Below are positions 1 to 12,258 of a stretch of 64,000 nucleotides of DNA, one piece after another. The notes under the pieces were generated by a model that was given only the letters and a program-made list of their open reading frames with translations, was not told the origin of the DNA and made no database searches. The first letter of the stretch is position 1; each line of letters begins with the position of its first letter. The stretch lies in assembly GCA_019843655.1 (NCBI GenBank), contig JACDQD010000001.1:45849659-45913658 (forward strand), read 5' to 3'. The position numbers and the translations under genes were made by a program. The stretch is from Lethocerus indicus. Lineage: Eukaryota; Arthropoda; Insecta; Hemiptera; Belostomatidae.

Positions 1-127
1 TGCCAATCAACTGTGACTCAAATCATGTTAAAGACAACGACCCCAACCAACTATCGTAAAACCATTGACTATTTATGCAAACAAAGAATCAGCTGTTACG
101 CATACCAGCTCTCGAATGAGAGGGCGG

Positions 128-955
128 TAACGCAGTGTTACAGATGCCAACTATTCGAGTAGAAGTAGCAGATACTGCGCCGGGCCAGCGACCGCGGCCG
201 CACCAAAACGAAATTAAGTGCGCAAACGGCGGGGGCGACCACGTAGCGAACCTCCGAACCTGCGAAGCCTGCAGTAGATACATCGCGGGCAAAGAAAAGG
301 CCCAGAGGCCACAAGAGCACCAACCACAAGAGAAGCCGAGAATCATAAACCGGCCAGCCCCGATCGTACCGGGAAGAAGCACGGGGCGGCAGCGACAGCT
401 CCACCACCACCACCACCACCCCAGACACCACAGAGCAGACAACAGGAAGACCCCATGAGTTTTTTCGGTGAACTAAGAAGCCTCGGCCAAGAACTAAAGG
501 CCCTGGACATTACAAAATTAATAGAAATACTGAAGAGCATGGTCAGAGCTCACCTATAAAACGCGCGCGGCCTAGACAGGGTGGAAGTCCTGTATAGGTA
601 CGCCCAGATTCTCGACCCGTAAACTGGTCCTAAACTAGTATACAACCCAAGAGGGCTACTAAGCCATATCAACGAAGTCTCCCAGATCATCATCGAAAAT
701 AGAGTGGACGTAGCACTCCTCACCGAGACACATCTACGAGAGAAGAATCGTCCGTTTCTCCCGGGTTACACCATCTACAGAAGCGACCGAGATACACCCG
801 GAGGCGGAGTGGCGATAATAATAAGTAACAGACTTCGCCACCAACAAATACCTATTCCGAAATCGAACATGGAGACGGTGGGAGTACAAGTTAAAGGGCA
901 GACAAGACCGGTAAACATCACATTTACAAGAAAAATCACCGTATTATAATTACAA
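128..955 (+). pseudogene. Jockey-clade LINE fragment: ORF1 tail plus endonuclease start
   Basis: Homologous to the better preserved element at 49662-52596. The first part matches the zinc-knuckle end of ORF1, but about 80 bases covering most of the first two knuckles are missing. In the remaining knuckle the second cysteine has become glycine (CANGGGDH against CANCGGDH in the other copy). A basic, Pro/His-rich ORF1 tail follows. Downstream is the N-terminus of an APE-type endonuclease, including the ETHL motif that holds the catalytic glutamate in LINE endonucleases and the segment GYTIYRSDR. Similarity to the other copy ends near 838, after GGGVAIIISNRLR, and the sequence then runs a little further to a stop at 949. 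No RT remains, so it is a dead relic. Family assignment rests on the knuckle spacing and endonuclease motif. Confidence 0.7.
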
Positions 956-960
956 ACGTA

Positions 961-2800
961 TTGCTGCAGCGTAGTCAATATTCATGAAAGTCCATGGTTT
1001 ATGTGAGCTAGGTCCGTGGGATCGCTACCCCCAAAGTACCAGCATGGATCTGATACCCCCTGCGGAGAAGTCAGTATCATATGTTTCAATATTATGGTTC
1101 ATATTTCAAAATTGCAATTACAGAAATGTCACTACAAGTAAATTTCATAAATTTGTGTTCTAAAAAGCTTTGTTCAGAGACCTTAATAACAGCATTTTTT
1201 TATTGCAATTCGTTAGAGTTATCAACGGAAATGGGGGAAAAAACCTTTTAAGTCTATGAAAAACGTATAATATGACATAAGAAAGCATACAATCATAAAA
1301 ATCCAGTATTTGCAGTATAATCAATTACCTTACCACTAAAGCATAAACAACCGTAAATATATACAAGTTATAAAATATTCAGATCAAGACTACTGCACAA
1401 ACAGAGAAAAGCACTGAAAAATTGAAACTATCTATTAACAAGTTAGACGATATTATTTAGAAGTAAAGCATATTACACAGGATAGTCATAATAATTCGTG
1501 TTATTAAATTATGTCCTTAACAACTATAACACATGTGAATATATCTGAATAAAAATCAATTAACCTAAACCTACAAAAAACTATACAAACCTACTAAAAA
1601 CTTAAAACTATTAACAATACTTCTATCTCTAGCGGGTGGATTGTATTACTATTTAACGGATGACTTATTTTCAGATTTTCGACCTGATCTAATCGGACCG
1701 GAATCGCGCCGATGTACGTCAGCATCAACTTGCCTACATATAGGTCAAAACAAGATGAAGCGCTTCGGAAATACGCAGTTATGCCAGTTTCAAGAGTTTA
1801 TGTCCTCCTACTGAATGACTCGCCCGCCGTGGAAGTCCTGTCTTCGACGAGGCGAGAGATTCCCGATCGTCCGCGCGGTACTTTCTTCCCCTGTAAAAAG
1901 TAGTTCCATTAAGTACCCAATCCAGTCACTGGCATATGTTGAGGCACGTAATGATTGAGGAAATGATTACCTAATCCGCGTACGGACTCCAGTTCGGTGA
2001 ACGGCTCGGTAGAAAAAATGGCGGCTAAAAAGATGAAGAAAAAAATGGTTGAATACCGCCGGAAGGTCGAACCGTGGCCCGAAATTGGGTTGGCCCGGTG
2101 AACTTCCTCTTTTCGGAAACATCTGAAAAAAAGAACCCGTACAATATATATATATTAGGCACACAGTGAGTCGGATTTAAAAATTTAAAAAAATTGTAAG
2201 ATTCGATAATAGTTGAGAAATTACCCAATGTGAATGTCGAAATGAATTTGTCGAGCCGCAACCACATGAAACTTGTCGGGAGAAACTGGAGTCTGAATGT
2301 GTTCAGCAGAGATGTAACCCAGAGCCTCGCACCGGGTAACGCAGTCGACGATCGCTGCTGGATTCAATGCGATATTCCCCGCTGCTTAATCTTGTTTTGA
2401 TCGAAAGGCCCCAACTATTTAGGTTGACATAAACTTCAAGGAATGCTGCGCAGGCGCCATTCCGAACCGGTTATTTCTCTGTACGGCGTATAACTTCGGG
2501 TTTTTACAAAACAATACTCAGAAATAATACATACCGCGATTAGAGGGAGAACAATCGAATGAATAACAATTCATAAGTGGGTAGATAAAATTCAATACCT
2601 TCCCAGTGAAATTTACAGAAGAAAAATTACTTTTACGCTTCTGAAATGATAAATGTACAAAGTCGTGTAATTTTAACCTTATGACTCACTTAATCTACTT
2701 AATGACTTAATCTTAATGACTCGTGGAATTCGGATAGTCTTGTAACATACTCTATCATCCATGACAAATTTTTGTTTTAGTGTCGCTCCTTCAATACGTT
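961..2800. other. AT-rich non-coding stretch
   Basis: No supported gene. The short open frames here lack recognisable domains and are what AT-rich DNA gives by chance. No repeat or RNA structure was recognised apart from A/T homopolymer runs. Confidence 0.5.

Positions 2801-2802
<2 letters not shown>

Positions 2803-2846
<44 letters not shown>
2803..2846. repeat. (AT)n microsatellite
   Basis: About 22 uninterrupted AT dinucleotides grading into a short (AC)n-like tail (acatacacacaca). Confidence 0.95.
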
Positions 2847-2849
<3 letters not shown>

Positions 2850-2879
2850 CACACACAACGATTTTAATACTAAAATACA

Positions 2880-3140
2880 GACACCCACCCATAAGTTGGA
2901 GGAAAAGTGTATCACGTAACTCGTACGGAAACTGGGATATTAGAGTATTTAAAAAAATAAAGAACAGAATTTAACACATACTACGCAGGTGAAAAAACAA
3001 CCACGTCTATACCCAACCTATAAGTGGGTGGAAAATGAATTCTGTTTGAAACTCACATAAAATATATTCTACGATAAGTAGGTGTAGAAACAACTGTATC
3101 TGTACCCAACGATTAGTGGGTGGAAAACGTATGAAATTTA
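2880..3140. repeat. Degenerate tandem repeat with palindromic core
   Basis: A block of about 93 bp occurs twice, beginning caaccacgtctatacccaac and caactgtatctgtacccaac. Each copy contains a short inverted motif of the form acccaac..agtgggtggaaaa. A third, weaker copy (acccacccataagttggagg) lies just upstream. No coding potential is seen. Confidence 0.6.
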
Positions 3141-3162
3141 CACAAAAAACAAATGTTTCTTA

Positions 3163-3580
3163 ATCTAGAAATCATATAACTAAAATTATTATAAGCTATA
3201 TTTATTTACAATGCTCTTAAGATTATTTCTCTAAATTATTCAAAATAGCATCAATTCTGTATATACAGAAACCAGAAGAAGAAATACAGAGGCCAGCAAC
3301 AACAATTGTTAAAAATATTCGGTAAAAGATTATGTTATTATTGTTTTCAATATATTTATTTTTTTAGTATTTTTTAAATTGTCTTCTATTTTTTATGACT
3401 TATAATGTCATTAAATGAACTATCATATCATTTCAATTTACATATGTCATAATATTTCATTTCTAAAACTTTCCTAAACTAGTAGTAGTATTATATCTAG
3501 AATCACATATAATTAAAATTATATATATAACATATTTTTATTTACAAAGCTCTTAAGATTATTTCATGCATTAATTCAAC
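3163..3580. repeat. Diverged direct duplication
   Basis: The block at about 3163-3240 (tctagaaatcatataact ... gctcttaagattatttc) recurs at about 3497-3567 with scattered changes and the same end, gctcttaagattatttc. The spacing is about 330 bp. It looks like an old local duplication in AT-rich DNA. Confidence 0.6.
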
Positions 3581-3599
3581 CAAATTTATCAATTTGGTA

Positions 3600-6500
3600 C
3601 ATGACAAATGTCCTTATAGCATATTGTAAGTATATTCACGTCAAAGAATCATTTCATTGTTTCTTGTAATTACGGTTTTCTCGGTTATGTCTTTGAATAC
3701 ATTTGATAAGTCATTATTTTAATGTCAGGAACAGTAATTTCAGATATTTTGTTTGCATATTGTTTACCTTCCATCACAATGTAAACCAGATTTACGATTT
3801 ACTGACAATAATCAATTAATCAATTTGAAAGGGCCGTATCATTTGAAATATACAACGAATTGATTTAATATTTTTATTTACAACACGGGTGATGCACATT
3901 GTGCATTATATCAATCAATAAAATTACATTATGATACGAAACGGCTTATTTGTAATCAGAAACCAAATAAAATACGAATCTGAAATGTCAAGGGTAAGTA
4001 TATAATGCATGCACCTTGCTCACCAAAATAAATACCGTAAATCTGACCCTTTTTTTATGAATAACACTTATATTTAAATGCCGATTTATATACTAACTTA
4101 TACTTAAAACAAGAATTATTTGATCGAAACATATGAGTGATGGGGCATGTACAACATTGCACCATGCGAAACTCTAATTTGGTATTAGAAATATAATACT
4201 ATCACTATACTAATATCACAGCCCTCATTTAGACAATGAAATGAGTTATTTATGTAAAATACCACAGCGTTTATTTTCATTATAAATGGAAATTCACTGT
4301 AATTCACAGTGAATTGATGATACCTGTAAAGACATGACTTACACTGATATTCCATTCACAACAGAATCGAATTATCAGTTTCAAATTGTTTTACCGTTCT
4401 GTAAAAAAATTCCTAACAAAAATGAAAAGTAATGTCACAAAAACACGTTCTAAACAAATTCTAAATATCACAGCGTTTATTTTCGATTATGGATGAAGTT
4501 AGATTGACTATCACCGTGATTGAAACAACAGAGCTAGCGGTACAAGAAAATGCGCTAACGCCCGTATTTATTCATGAATTAGGCTCGATAATAAAAGTGA
4601 GCGGGTGTATAGGGAGCATATACACTACTGGCACCGCCCTCCGGGTCTGTCCCCATCACGAAACTAGGAATCGGTCGCGCTAACAGCAAATTGCGGAGAA
4701 TATTTCATCCGGTAGATAGTACGATGTATTTTTTTAAGTTAACCTTCAGCCTCCCAAAAATAAACTAGCACCAGAACTCATTCGATTCCTAAATCATGGT
4801 ACTGCACTCAGATAAGCGGCTGAATAATTTAAATAAAGAAAACGGCTGTCTCAAATTCATTCACGCGGTAAACCATTACCCCCAGGACCATGGACAGTGG
4901 AATGCAAGTAAAGCTTTTGAGGAAAGAAAAACGTTCGGACTGGCAACGATTCTTTAACGGTACCAAATTGTTGCCGCGGGATTTTAGCCCCTTAAAATAC
5001 TGTACATTTTCAGGAAATTTAGTTCCTGCAGGAATTTTCCTGGAAGGAAATTTTGAACCTAATTTCCCCTAATTACGTCCAGGTTTTCTGTAATTTCTTG
5101 TTGGATTTTTCGGTTTATCTGGTGTTCTTTGTTGTAGTTATTGTTTGTGTGGTGTTCTATGGTTTTTTTATTTGTATCTTTTTTCTATAATTTTTTATAA
5201 GCTGGTTACATACATTTTTGCCAGGTTTCTTTTAGGAATCTGAGCCGTTCAGGAATCGTTAGTCGTTTAGTATGGCGACAAATATTTGAATTTTGGTCTT
5301 CCCAAAGGTTGGGGGGGGGGGAGAAGCCTTGTAACGCAACAGTAACTCATAGAGCAACGGCCGGCTCGCAAAAGTGAAAGTGTAACGATACTGCCGGAAC
5401 TGGGGTCGGGGCGAACTTATCGGCCGGCGGAAGTAAATATTGGACGAGTCCGCGCGGGGGAGGCCAGTTTAATTCGGTGAAATAACGCATTATCTGGCAG
5501 GAAATTGGGACTGGGGGAATCGGAGCGATAGTGAAAGGGGTGGGGGTGGGGGGGGAGGTTTGATTGAATGCTCTCTAAAGCGTTCATCCGATGCGAAACA
5601 CTGTCCGGGAGCTGACACATTGTCGAGCTATAAAGCTTTCTTTATAACTATCGGCGGCTTTAAACGGATACTGCGAGGCCCAGGAACGGTAGCCCGCCTA
5701 TTAATTGGAGTAGGGATGCCATTAAAAAAAATAAAAAGATCAGTCTTAAAACAAAGAATAAGCGGCACTCTAGTCGAAGTTTACAAGTGCTCAGAAGGCA
5801 CGGAGTTATAGAATGACGCCTGCCGTTATCGAGGAAAATTATCACAAATTTCGATATTTCGGCAAATAAAGATGATGTCCACCTTTATCTATATTCCGCC
5901 TTTGGCCGAATGTTAGCACGGACCCCCACTAACATACAGAAATAAAGCCCAACCTCAACTGGGATGGACCGTCCGTAGAACATTAATTTGCACACCGTCT
6001 AGCCCCCTGTGATTCCCCTTAGTAATTAATCGTTCAATTTTTAAAACGGGACGGGGTTAAGCGGGGCGGACGTCAAAGGACTGTCGCTTGCAGGAGGCGC
6101 CCGCAAAACTTGGCCCAACCCCCACCACCGAAAATCCGCCTTCAACATCCCAACAACCATTTCCAAACAAAACATTAGATTCTGTCATGTGTCTAACTTT
6201 ACCGCGTCGGATGGGGAGTTGAGTTATTCAAAAATCGCATGTCGCGGGCTTTGTTTACCGGCATTCAGACCAACATCCCTCTTTCGATAAAGCTCTCATA
6301 TGTGCACGCACAAGAAATATGAATTGCCCTTAAGAATTTAAGAAGATGTAACGTACTATTATTAAATCAAAATGAAATTCAACGAAATATTATATACTAA
6401 TATTAGTGGGCTTCTACAATTTTTCCCTATCTTTTCCCTTTTTTGTAATAAATTTTATATTTTTAAAAGGCTCAGCCTTTTTCGGATCGGACCGAATATT

Positions 6501-6975
6501 ATATTCGGTAGAAAAATGAACGCGCCATCTTCAGTAGCGGTGTTAGTCACTTCTGGCAGGATCCGAGCTCGGTCCCGTGTCTTGGCCACCCACGGATCTT
6601 CCTTGCTCCGTCCCGCCTGGATGCCACCGTTTAATCCCTTAACCTACGATTCATTTTCGAGAATTTTACGTGGAGAATAATAGAGAACGAGGCGAATTAT
6701 CTTCCGGAGATGCGCCAGAAAGACTGCACGCGAAGCATTGGGCTCATTTTCAAAACCTTGTAGAGTTTGCCAAAAAAATAAAAAACGTGGAGAAACAACT
6801 TGGGAGAGTAAAAATTGAAACTTCCTTTACATCTACCAGAATGCTTCGAATTATAACACACATATAATTTTAAGAGGGCGCCGCCGCCACCGCCGCTAAT
6901 ATATATATATTTGACCCGATCATCATACTACGGGCTATGCACGTAATAGAGATTCCCTCCAGCCTCAAGGAGTCG
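3600..6975. other. Non-coding stretch with small palindromes
   Basis: No gene was recognised. Visible details are a 15-base palindrome (3892-3906, atgcacattgtgcat), a hairpin built from attcactg and cagtgaat near 4293-4314, and a repeated phrase cacagcgtttattttc at about 4262 and 4469. From about 5250 the composition becomes more GC- and CpG-rich. Several 60-100 codon frames there (for example 5560-5811 and 6372-6680) show no domain. Confidence 0.45.
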
Positions 6976-6977
6976 GA

Positions 6978-8422
6978 AGACTGTAGTGTCCCTAAGGAGC
7001 AGGGGAAATGCGCCACATGTGTGGTGGCCGGAAAGACTTCCGACCGTCCTACCGGCAGCCCCACCTGTCCGGCCCGTAAAAAGGCCGACCAGGCGAACTC
7101 CTCCTCCCTGACCCGTGGTAACGTAGTCGGGGAGAAGATCACAAAAATAGTGGTCAAACCCACCGAAAAAGGGTTGGACCCCATCAAGACCAGGACGTTG
7201 CTCCAGCAGCGGCTACCGCAGCTGAGCACCGCTAAAATACGCCGCACGAAGCACATCGCTGGTGGCGGCGTAATCTTGGAAGGGGACGCGGAGACACTCA
7301 GCACCGTCAAAAGTGTAGAGGGTCTCCAGATAAAGGAACTTCCTAAGCTCGGACCGAGGATAATCGTGTTCGACGTGCCAACGGACTGCACTAACGAAAA
7401 GTTAGTAGCGGACTTAGGCTCGGAGAAGAACGGTATCAGCGGGGAAAGGGTCAAGGTGAAATTCCGAATCAAGGGTCGTGGGGCAGAACATGTAGTCCTC
7501 GAAGTCGCCAAAGGGGCATACAAAACCCTAATTGGGCGACGGAGAATATATGTGGGCCTCTCGTCCCATAGGGTGGACGAGTTCGTGTCGGTTGTACGGT
7601 GATTCAGGTGCCCTGAAAATCCCTCTAACCCCAAGCCCCACCTGTCAGGCCCGTAAAAAGGCCGACCAGGCGAACTCGTCCTCCCTGACTCGTGATAACG
7701 TAGTCGGGGAGAAAATCACAAAAATTGTGGTCAAACCCACCGAAAAAGGGTGGGACCCCACGAAGACCAAGACGTTGCTACAGCAGCGGCTACCGCAGCT
7801 GAGCACCGCTAAAATACGCCGCACGAAGCACATCGCTGGTGGCGGCGTAATCTTAGAAGGGGACGCGGAGACACTCAGCACCGTCAAAAGTGTAGAGGGT
7901 CTCCAGATAAAGGAACTTCCTAAGCTCGGACCGAGGATAATCGTGTTCGACGTGCCAACGGACTGCACTAACGAAAAGTTAGTAGCGGACTTAGGCTCGG
8001 AGAAGAACGGTATCAGCGGGGAAAGGGTCAAGGTGAAATTCCGAATCAAGGGTCGTGGGGCAGAACATGTAGTCCTCGAAGTCGCCAAAGGGGCATACAA
8101 AACCCTAATTGGGCGACGGAGAATATATGTGGGCCTCTCGCCCCATAGGGTGGACGAGTATGTGTCAGTGATGCGGTGCTTCAGGTGCCACAACTATGGT
8201 CACCACTCACGGACCTGTTGCTCGAAGAGAGACATCTGCGGACACTGTGCCCAGGAGGCTCCCAGGGTCAGCGATTGCCCCTCGAAAGCGCAGCCACCCG
8301 TCTGCGGGACGTGCAATTCCCGCCGCCTCCCCTCCGACCATCCGACAGGACACCGAAAGTGCCCGGAGAGAGTCAGAGTGGAGGCGACGATCAGGAGGAA
8401 CGCGGCCGACTTAAATGTCTGA
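6978..8422 (+). pseudogene. R1-clade LINE ORF1, 3' portion with duplicated core
   Basis: Encodes the gag-like nucleic-acid-binding protein of an R1-clade element. It begins inside a zinc-knuckle block (CATCVVAGK) identical to one at 17270. It then has the conserved core (KPTEKG ... GPRIIVFDVPTDCTNE ... VVLEVAKGAYKTLIGRRRIYVGLSSHRVDEF). The knuckle that should follow is lost because its first Cys codon is tga at 7600. After a 21-bp spacer the same core is repeated. This time it is followed by intact CX2CX4HX4C and related knuckles (CFRCHNYGHHSRTC, CGHC) and a stop at 8420-8422. The stop overlaps the ORF2 start by 8 bases, as in many R1-type elements. The open frame is 221 codons to the first stop, then continues to 8422. 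Confidence 0.75.
7057..8189 (+). repeat. 577-bp tandem duplication inside ORF1
   Basis: Positions 7057-7612 and 7634-8189 are nearly identical, with a 577-base period and a 21-base unrelated spacer. Differences are a handful of substitutions, including tgc to tga at 7600. A third, more diverged copy of the same module lies at 17324-17880 in the chimeric unit. The duplication breaks the reading frame at its junction. Confidence 0.85.
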
Positions 8423-8532
8423 GCTGCGATTCTTCCAGATCAACGGCGCCCGCTCGGCCGCTGCGGCTTCCGAGATCTACAGGAACTCTGCGAGACGGAA
8501 TGTAGACCTTGTGATGTTGCAGGAACCGTATA
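8415..8532 (+). pseudogene. R1-clade ORF2 endonuclease N-terminus
   Basis: Starts with ATG at 8415, overlapping the upstream ORF1 stop by 8 bases. The first 39 residues (MSELRFFQINGARSAAAASE ... VDLVMLQEPY) match the start of an R1-type APE endonuclease, with the Asn-containing QIN motif and the catalytic-Glu motif QEPY. At 8528-8535 the sequence switches into ORF1 linker sequence (RRKIEAAYSAK). The open frame to 8924 is therefore a fusion of endonuclease and ORF1, not a real protein. Confidence 0.75.
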
Positions 8533-10116
8533 GGAGGAAGATCGAGGCCGCGTACTCTGCCAAACTGAAGAAATTGGACGAGATAAGTCAGTCAAGTCCA
8601 ATGTCCGGTAAGGCCGAGAAATCGGCAGACTACCCCCCCTTAGGCCCCCCCAAAACTATAATATTGCAGCCGGTTAACAAATTGTGGGATCCGGCGAAAA
8701 CAAGGGAGGTGCTGGGACGGACGCTGCCCTCCCTCATTGAGAAGGGGCAGTTTCTGTCTTCCAGAAACCTCAAGGAAGGTAAGGTTGTCCTCCGCACCAG
8801 TAGCGGGACCGCCCAAACTTTACAAGAATCTCGTGAACTTGTAGCGGCAGGGATCCCTGCAACAACTCCGAGACTCCCAAGCCAGGCTGATCATCCTTGG
8901 ACTTCCCAAGGAAATCCAGGATGAAGAAATTCTGTCCGACCTCAGAGCGGAAAAGAACATAGGCGCAGCGGATCACTCTAACGTAATTTCGCGCCTGCGC
9001 GATCGCAACGCACGTAACGATGTTGTGATCGAAGTAAGCGCGGCGGCACGGAAACGCCTCCAGGCAGGACGGGTCTATATTGGCCTGTCCTCACACAAGG
9101 TGAGCGACTTCATAAAATCTATACGCTGTTTTAAGTGTCAACAGTATGGCCACACGACTCGTACGTAGCCGCATTAAAGATATATGCTCCCACTGCGCGA
9201 AAACGGGGCACAAATGGTCGGATTGCCCCTCAAAGAGGCAAAACCAGTATGCGGGACATGCGTACCACGCGGTCTCCCCTCCGGCCATCGGACTGGCGAT
9301 AAATCATGCCCGGAGAGAGTCCGGGCGGAGGCCGCATACGCTCGGCTGATCAGGAGTCGTTTTCATGAGGAACCTTAGGATTCTCCAACTTAATTGTGGT
9401 AGGGCCGCGGCTGCCACTGCGGACGCCTACAGAAATTCCTCTTCTAGGAAAATCGATATTGTCCTCTTGCAGGAACCTTATGAGAGGTTCGGTCGGGTCA
9501 GGGTTTTCAGCAGTCTCGGTTATTTACGGGCGGAGCCTTCAGAAAAGTCGTGGGCGGCCGTTGCGGTCATCAACCCCGAACTTGATGTAGTGGCTTTCCG
9601 TCCTTTCTACATCACACGTTGTTTGCGCCGGTGTCAGTCTAGGGAATGACATGATTTCTGTCTATTGCCAGCCCAGCCTCCCTATGATGGGGATCCTGGC
9701 ACAGTTAGATATCGTTCTCACTCGCCTCAGGGGCAAGGCCATTGTTATGGAAAGGTGAAGACTCTATGTTTAGACCATATGTTTATATGGGAAAGGACAC
9801 TTCCTGAACTTGTTTTCCCTGACCCCTTAGAATCAGACGAAGTTGAAGAGACAGCCCTCGGCTTCACCAAGGCTGTAATAGATGCATGTGAGTATGCTAT
9901 CCCTAGATTTCGAACTCGAACATTAACTGTCCCTTGATGGAATAATGAACTCAGTGAACTCCGTCGCCGCTCCATAAGAGCAGAGCGAAGATACACTCGT
10001 GCTAAAAGAACAGGCAATAGAGAGGTTGTTGAGCTCCTGGGGAGGGCAAGGTCTGCGGCCAAAAACGAATACAATCGGGAAAATGAGATCTTGGATCAAA
10101 GGAACTAAAAGAAAAA
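8531..10116 (+). mobile_element. R1-type tandem unit, left-truncated copy i
   Basis: Corresponds to the 3' 1.6 kb of the 2.9-kb unit: second ORF1 core and knuckles (8531-9379), ORF2 endonuclease start at 9365, pre-RT segment (about 9780-10090) and a short A-rich end (gaaaaa at 10111-10116). Compared with 14319-15940 it carries many 1-3 base deletions in homopolymers or short repeats, near 8868, 9058, 9164 (gtgt to gt) and 9231, and a 9-base loss near 9650. ORF1 and ORF2 are therefore broken in several places. It joins upstream to a different R1 ORF2 at a shared tataggagg. Confidence 0.8.
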
Positions 10117-10404
10117 CTGTCCGAACGCGTCTCAGACCGCTAGTTCGGTCCTTCAGCTGGTATGCCTAGCCAACCCACACCTCCTCGCGGTGAGAGCTGG
10201 ATTATGTACTTCCTCTGCCTAACAGGCATGAGGTACTAACCGACGGGGCTCTGGCGGTCCTTGGCATGACATAAAAGGCCGGTTCGGTGGGAACCATTAG
10301 GGGGCAGCCCCTCCACCCACCTAGGTTGCACAGGCCAACTACCTGGGCAACCGAAAATTAAAAAGTTATAAAACCCAAAAACCAAGGCCGTACTCCGGAA
10401 GGCC

Positions 10405-12258
10405 ATACCGGCGGCGCCAGAGATTGTGGCTGACTCTGGTGCTGTACGATCACAGCTACCGTCCGGGAGCCAGGGGACCAGCGGCCTCCCCGAACGATGC
10501 CACCGCTGGGACACGGAACGACGGAAGCTCCCAAAACCCTTGCAACTTAAGCGCAGGGTGATTAAGGCGCTGAAGTCGAAGAGTACGGTCATAAAGACAA
10601 AGTACTCAAACGTGATAATCGAGGCCGTGCAGAAACTGTGCGACCTCATAGTCAGGAGAGAGGAAGAGAGCAATTCAATGAATCTCATCCTGACAGCTCT
10701 TGAATCCGCTGTTATGCGAATGACGGAGCAGAAACCGACCAGGACTGCGGAGGTGAGGACGGGAGTGTCTTACGCTGATGCTGCGAAGACCCCCCAACAA
10801 ACCGAAGCTCCAAGGACGGACCAAGTCCGACGGAGGCGGCATAAAATGGTCATCAGACCCACTGACAAACAGTGGAAGTCTGACCAGACCAGGAAAGCCC
10901 TGAAGACCTCTTGTTCGCAGGAACTCGCTGCGGTGGGACTAACGGCCTATCTTCCAGCGGAACCCGGAGCAAGGTTGATCATCTTTGGTGTCCCTAGGAT
11001 CCTTTCCAACGACCAGATTTTGGCATCCTGCGGAGCAAGAATCTGATCGCACTTTGACTCCGCCAAGATTTCAGTCCGAGCCAAAATCAAGCGGGGAATG
11101 ACTTGAACAATATAGTCATTGAGGTCCCCTTCCAGCTGAGGCAGGCACCTTGAGGATGGGTCGGGTGTACCTCGGCCTGTCCTCTCATATGGTCAAAGAC
11201 AGCTGCACCTTGCGGCGGTGCTACAAATGCCAACTGTATGGCCACATCGCCGCTCGATGCACTGCCGAAACAGAGACATGCGGTCTCTGTGCTGAGCAGC
11301 ATGCCACCAGGGATTGCCCCAAACCAAATGGAGTCCCTGTGTGCCACCTGTGTTCAGCGGAAGGAACCCGCCGATCACAGGACAGGCAGCTCGGCGTGCC
11401 CATATAGGAGGAAGATCGAGGCCGCGTACTCTGCCAAACTGAAGAAATTGGACGAGATAAGTCAGTCAAGTCCAATGTCCGGTAAGGCCGAGAAATCGGC
11501 AGACTACCCCCCCTTAGGCCCCCCCAAAACTATAATATTGCAGCCGGTTAACAAATTGTGGGATCCGGCGAAAACAAGGAGGTGCTGGGACGGACGCTGC
11601 CCTCCCTCATTGAGAAGGGCAGTTTCTGTCTTCCAGAAACCTCAAGGAAGGTAAGGTTGTCCTCCGCACCAGTAGCGGGACCGCCCAAACTTTACAAGAA
11701 TCTCGTGAACTTGTAGCGGCAGGGATCCCTGCAACAACTCCGGAGACTCCCAAGCCAAGGCTGATCATCCTTGGACTTCCCAAGGAAATCCAGGATGAAG
11801 AAATTCTGTCCGACCTCAGAGCGGAAAAGAACATAGGCGCAGCGGATCACTCTAACGTAATTTCGCGCCTGCGCGATCGCAACGCACGTAACGATGTTGT
11901 GATCGAAGTAAGCGCGGCGGCACGGAAACGCCTCCTCCAGGCAGGACGGGTCTATATTGGCCTGTCCTCACACAAGGTGAGCGACTTCATAAAATCTATA
12001 CGCTGTTTTAAGTGTCAACAGTATGGCCACACGACTCGTACGTGTAGCCGCATTAAAGATATATGCTCCCACTGCGCGAAAACGGGGCACAAATGGTCGG
12101 ATTGCCCCCTCAAAGAGGCAAAACCAGTATGCGGGACATGCGTACCACGCGGTCTCCCCTCCGGCCATCGGACTGGCGATAAATCATGCCCGGAGAGAGT
12201 CCGGGCGGAGGCCGCATACGCTCGGCTGATCAGGAGTCGTTTTCATGAGGAACCTTAG
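10405..12258 (+). pseudogene. R1-type ORF1 of copy ii, frameshifted
   Basis: Same protein as the intact 13310-15175 frame, broken by small deletions: at 10405 (atata to ata), 10482, 10527, 11027, 11043, 11094, 11145, 11338, 11577 and 11615. Nearly all fall in homopolymers or dinucleotide repeats. Recognisable pieces are the helical N-terminus (10520-10740), first core (10845-11200), knuckles (CYKCQLYGH, about 11220), second core (11540-11990), second knuckles (CFKCQQYGH, about 12004) and the terminal FHEEP stop. Either it is a pseudogene or the deletions are consensus errors. Confidence 0.75.

Noticed and set aside
2780..2974. A 64-codon frame with alternating Tyr-Ile.
   Set aside because: It is just translation of the (AT)n microsatellite.
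6870..8193. Long minus-strand frames (254 and 182 codons) opposite the R1 ORF1.
   Set aside because: They are antisense shadows of the conserved ORF1 core, repeat wherever the core repeats, and have no domain of their own.
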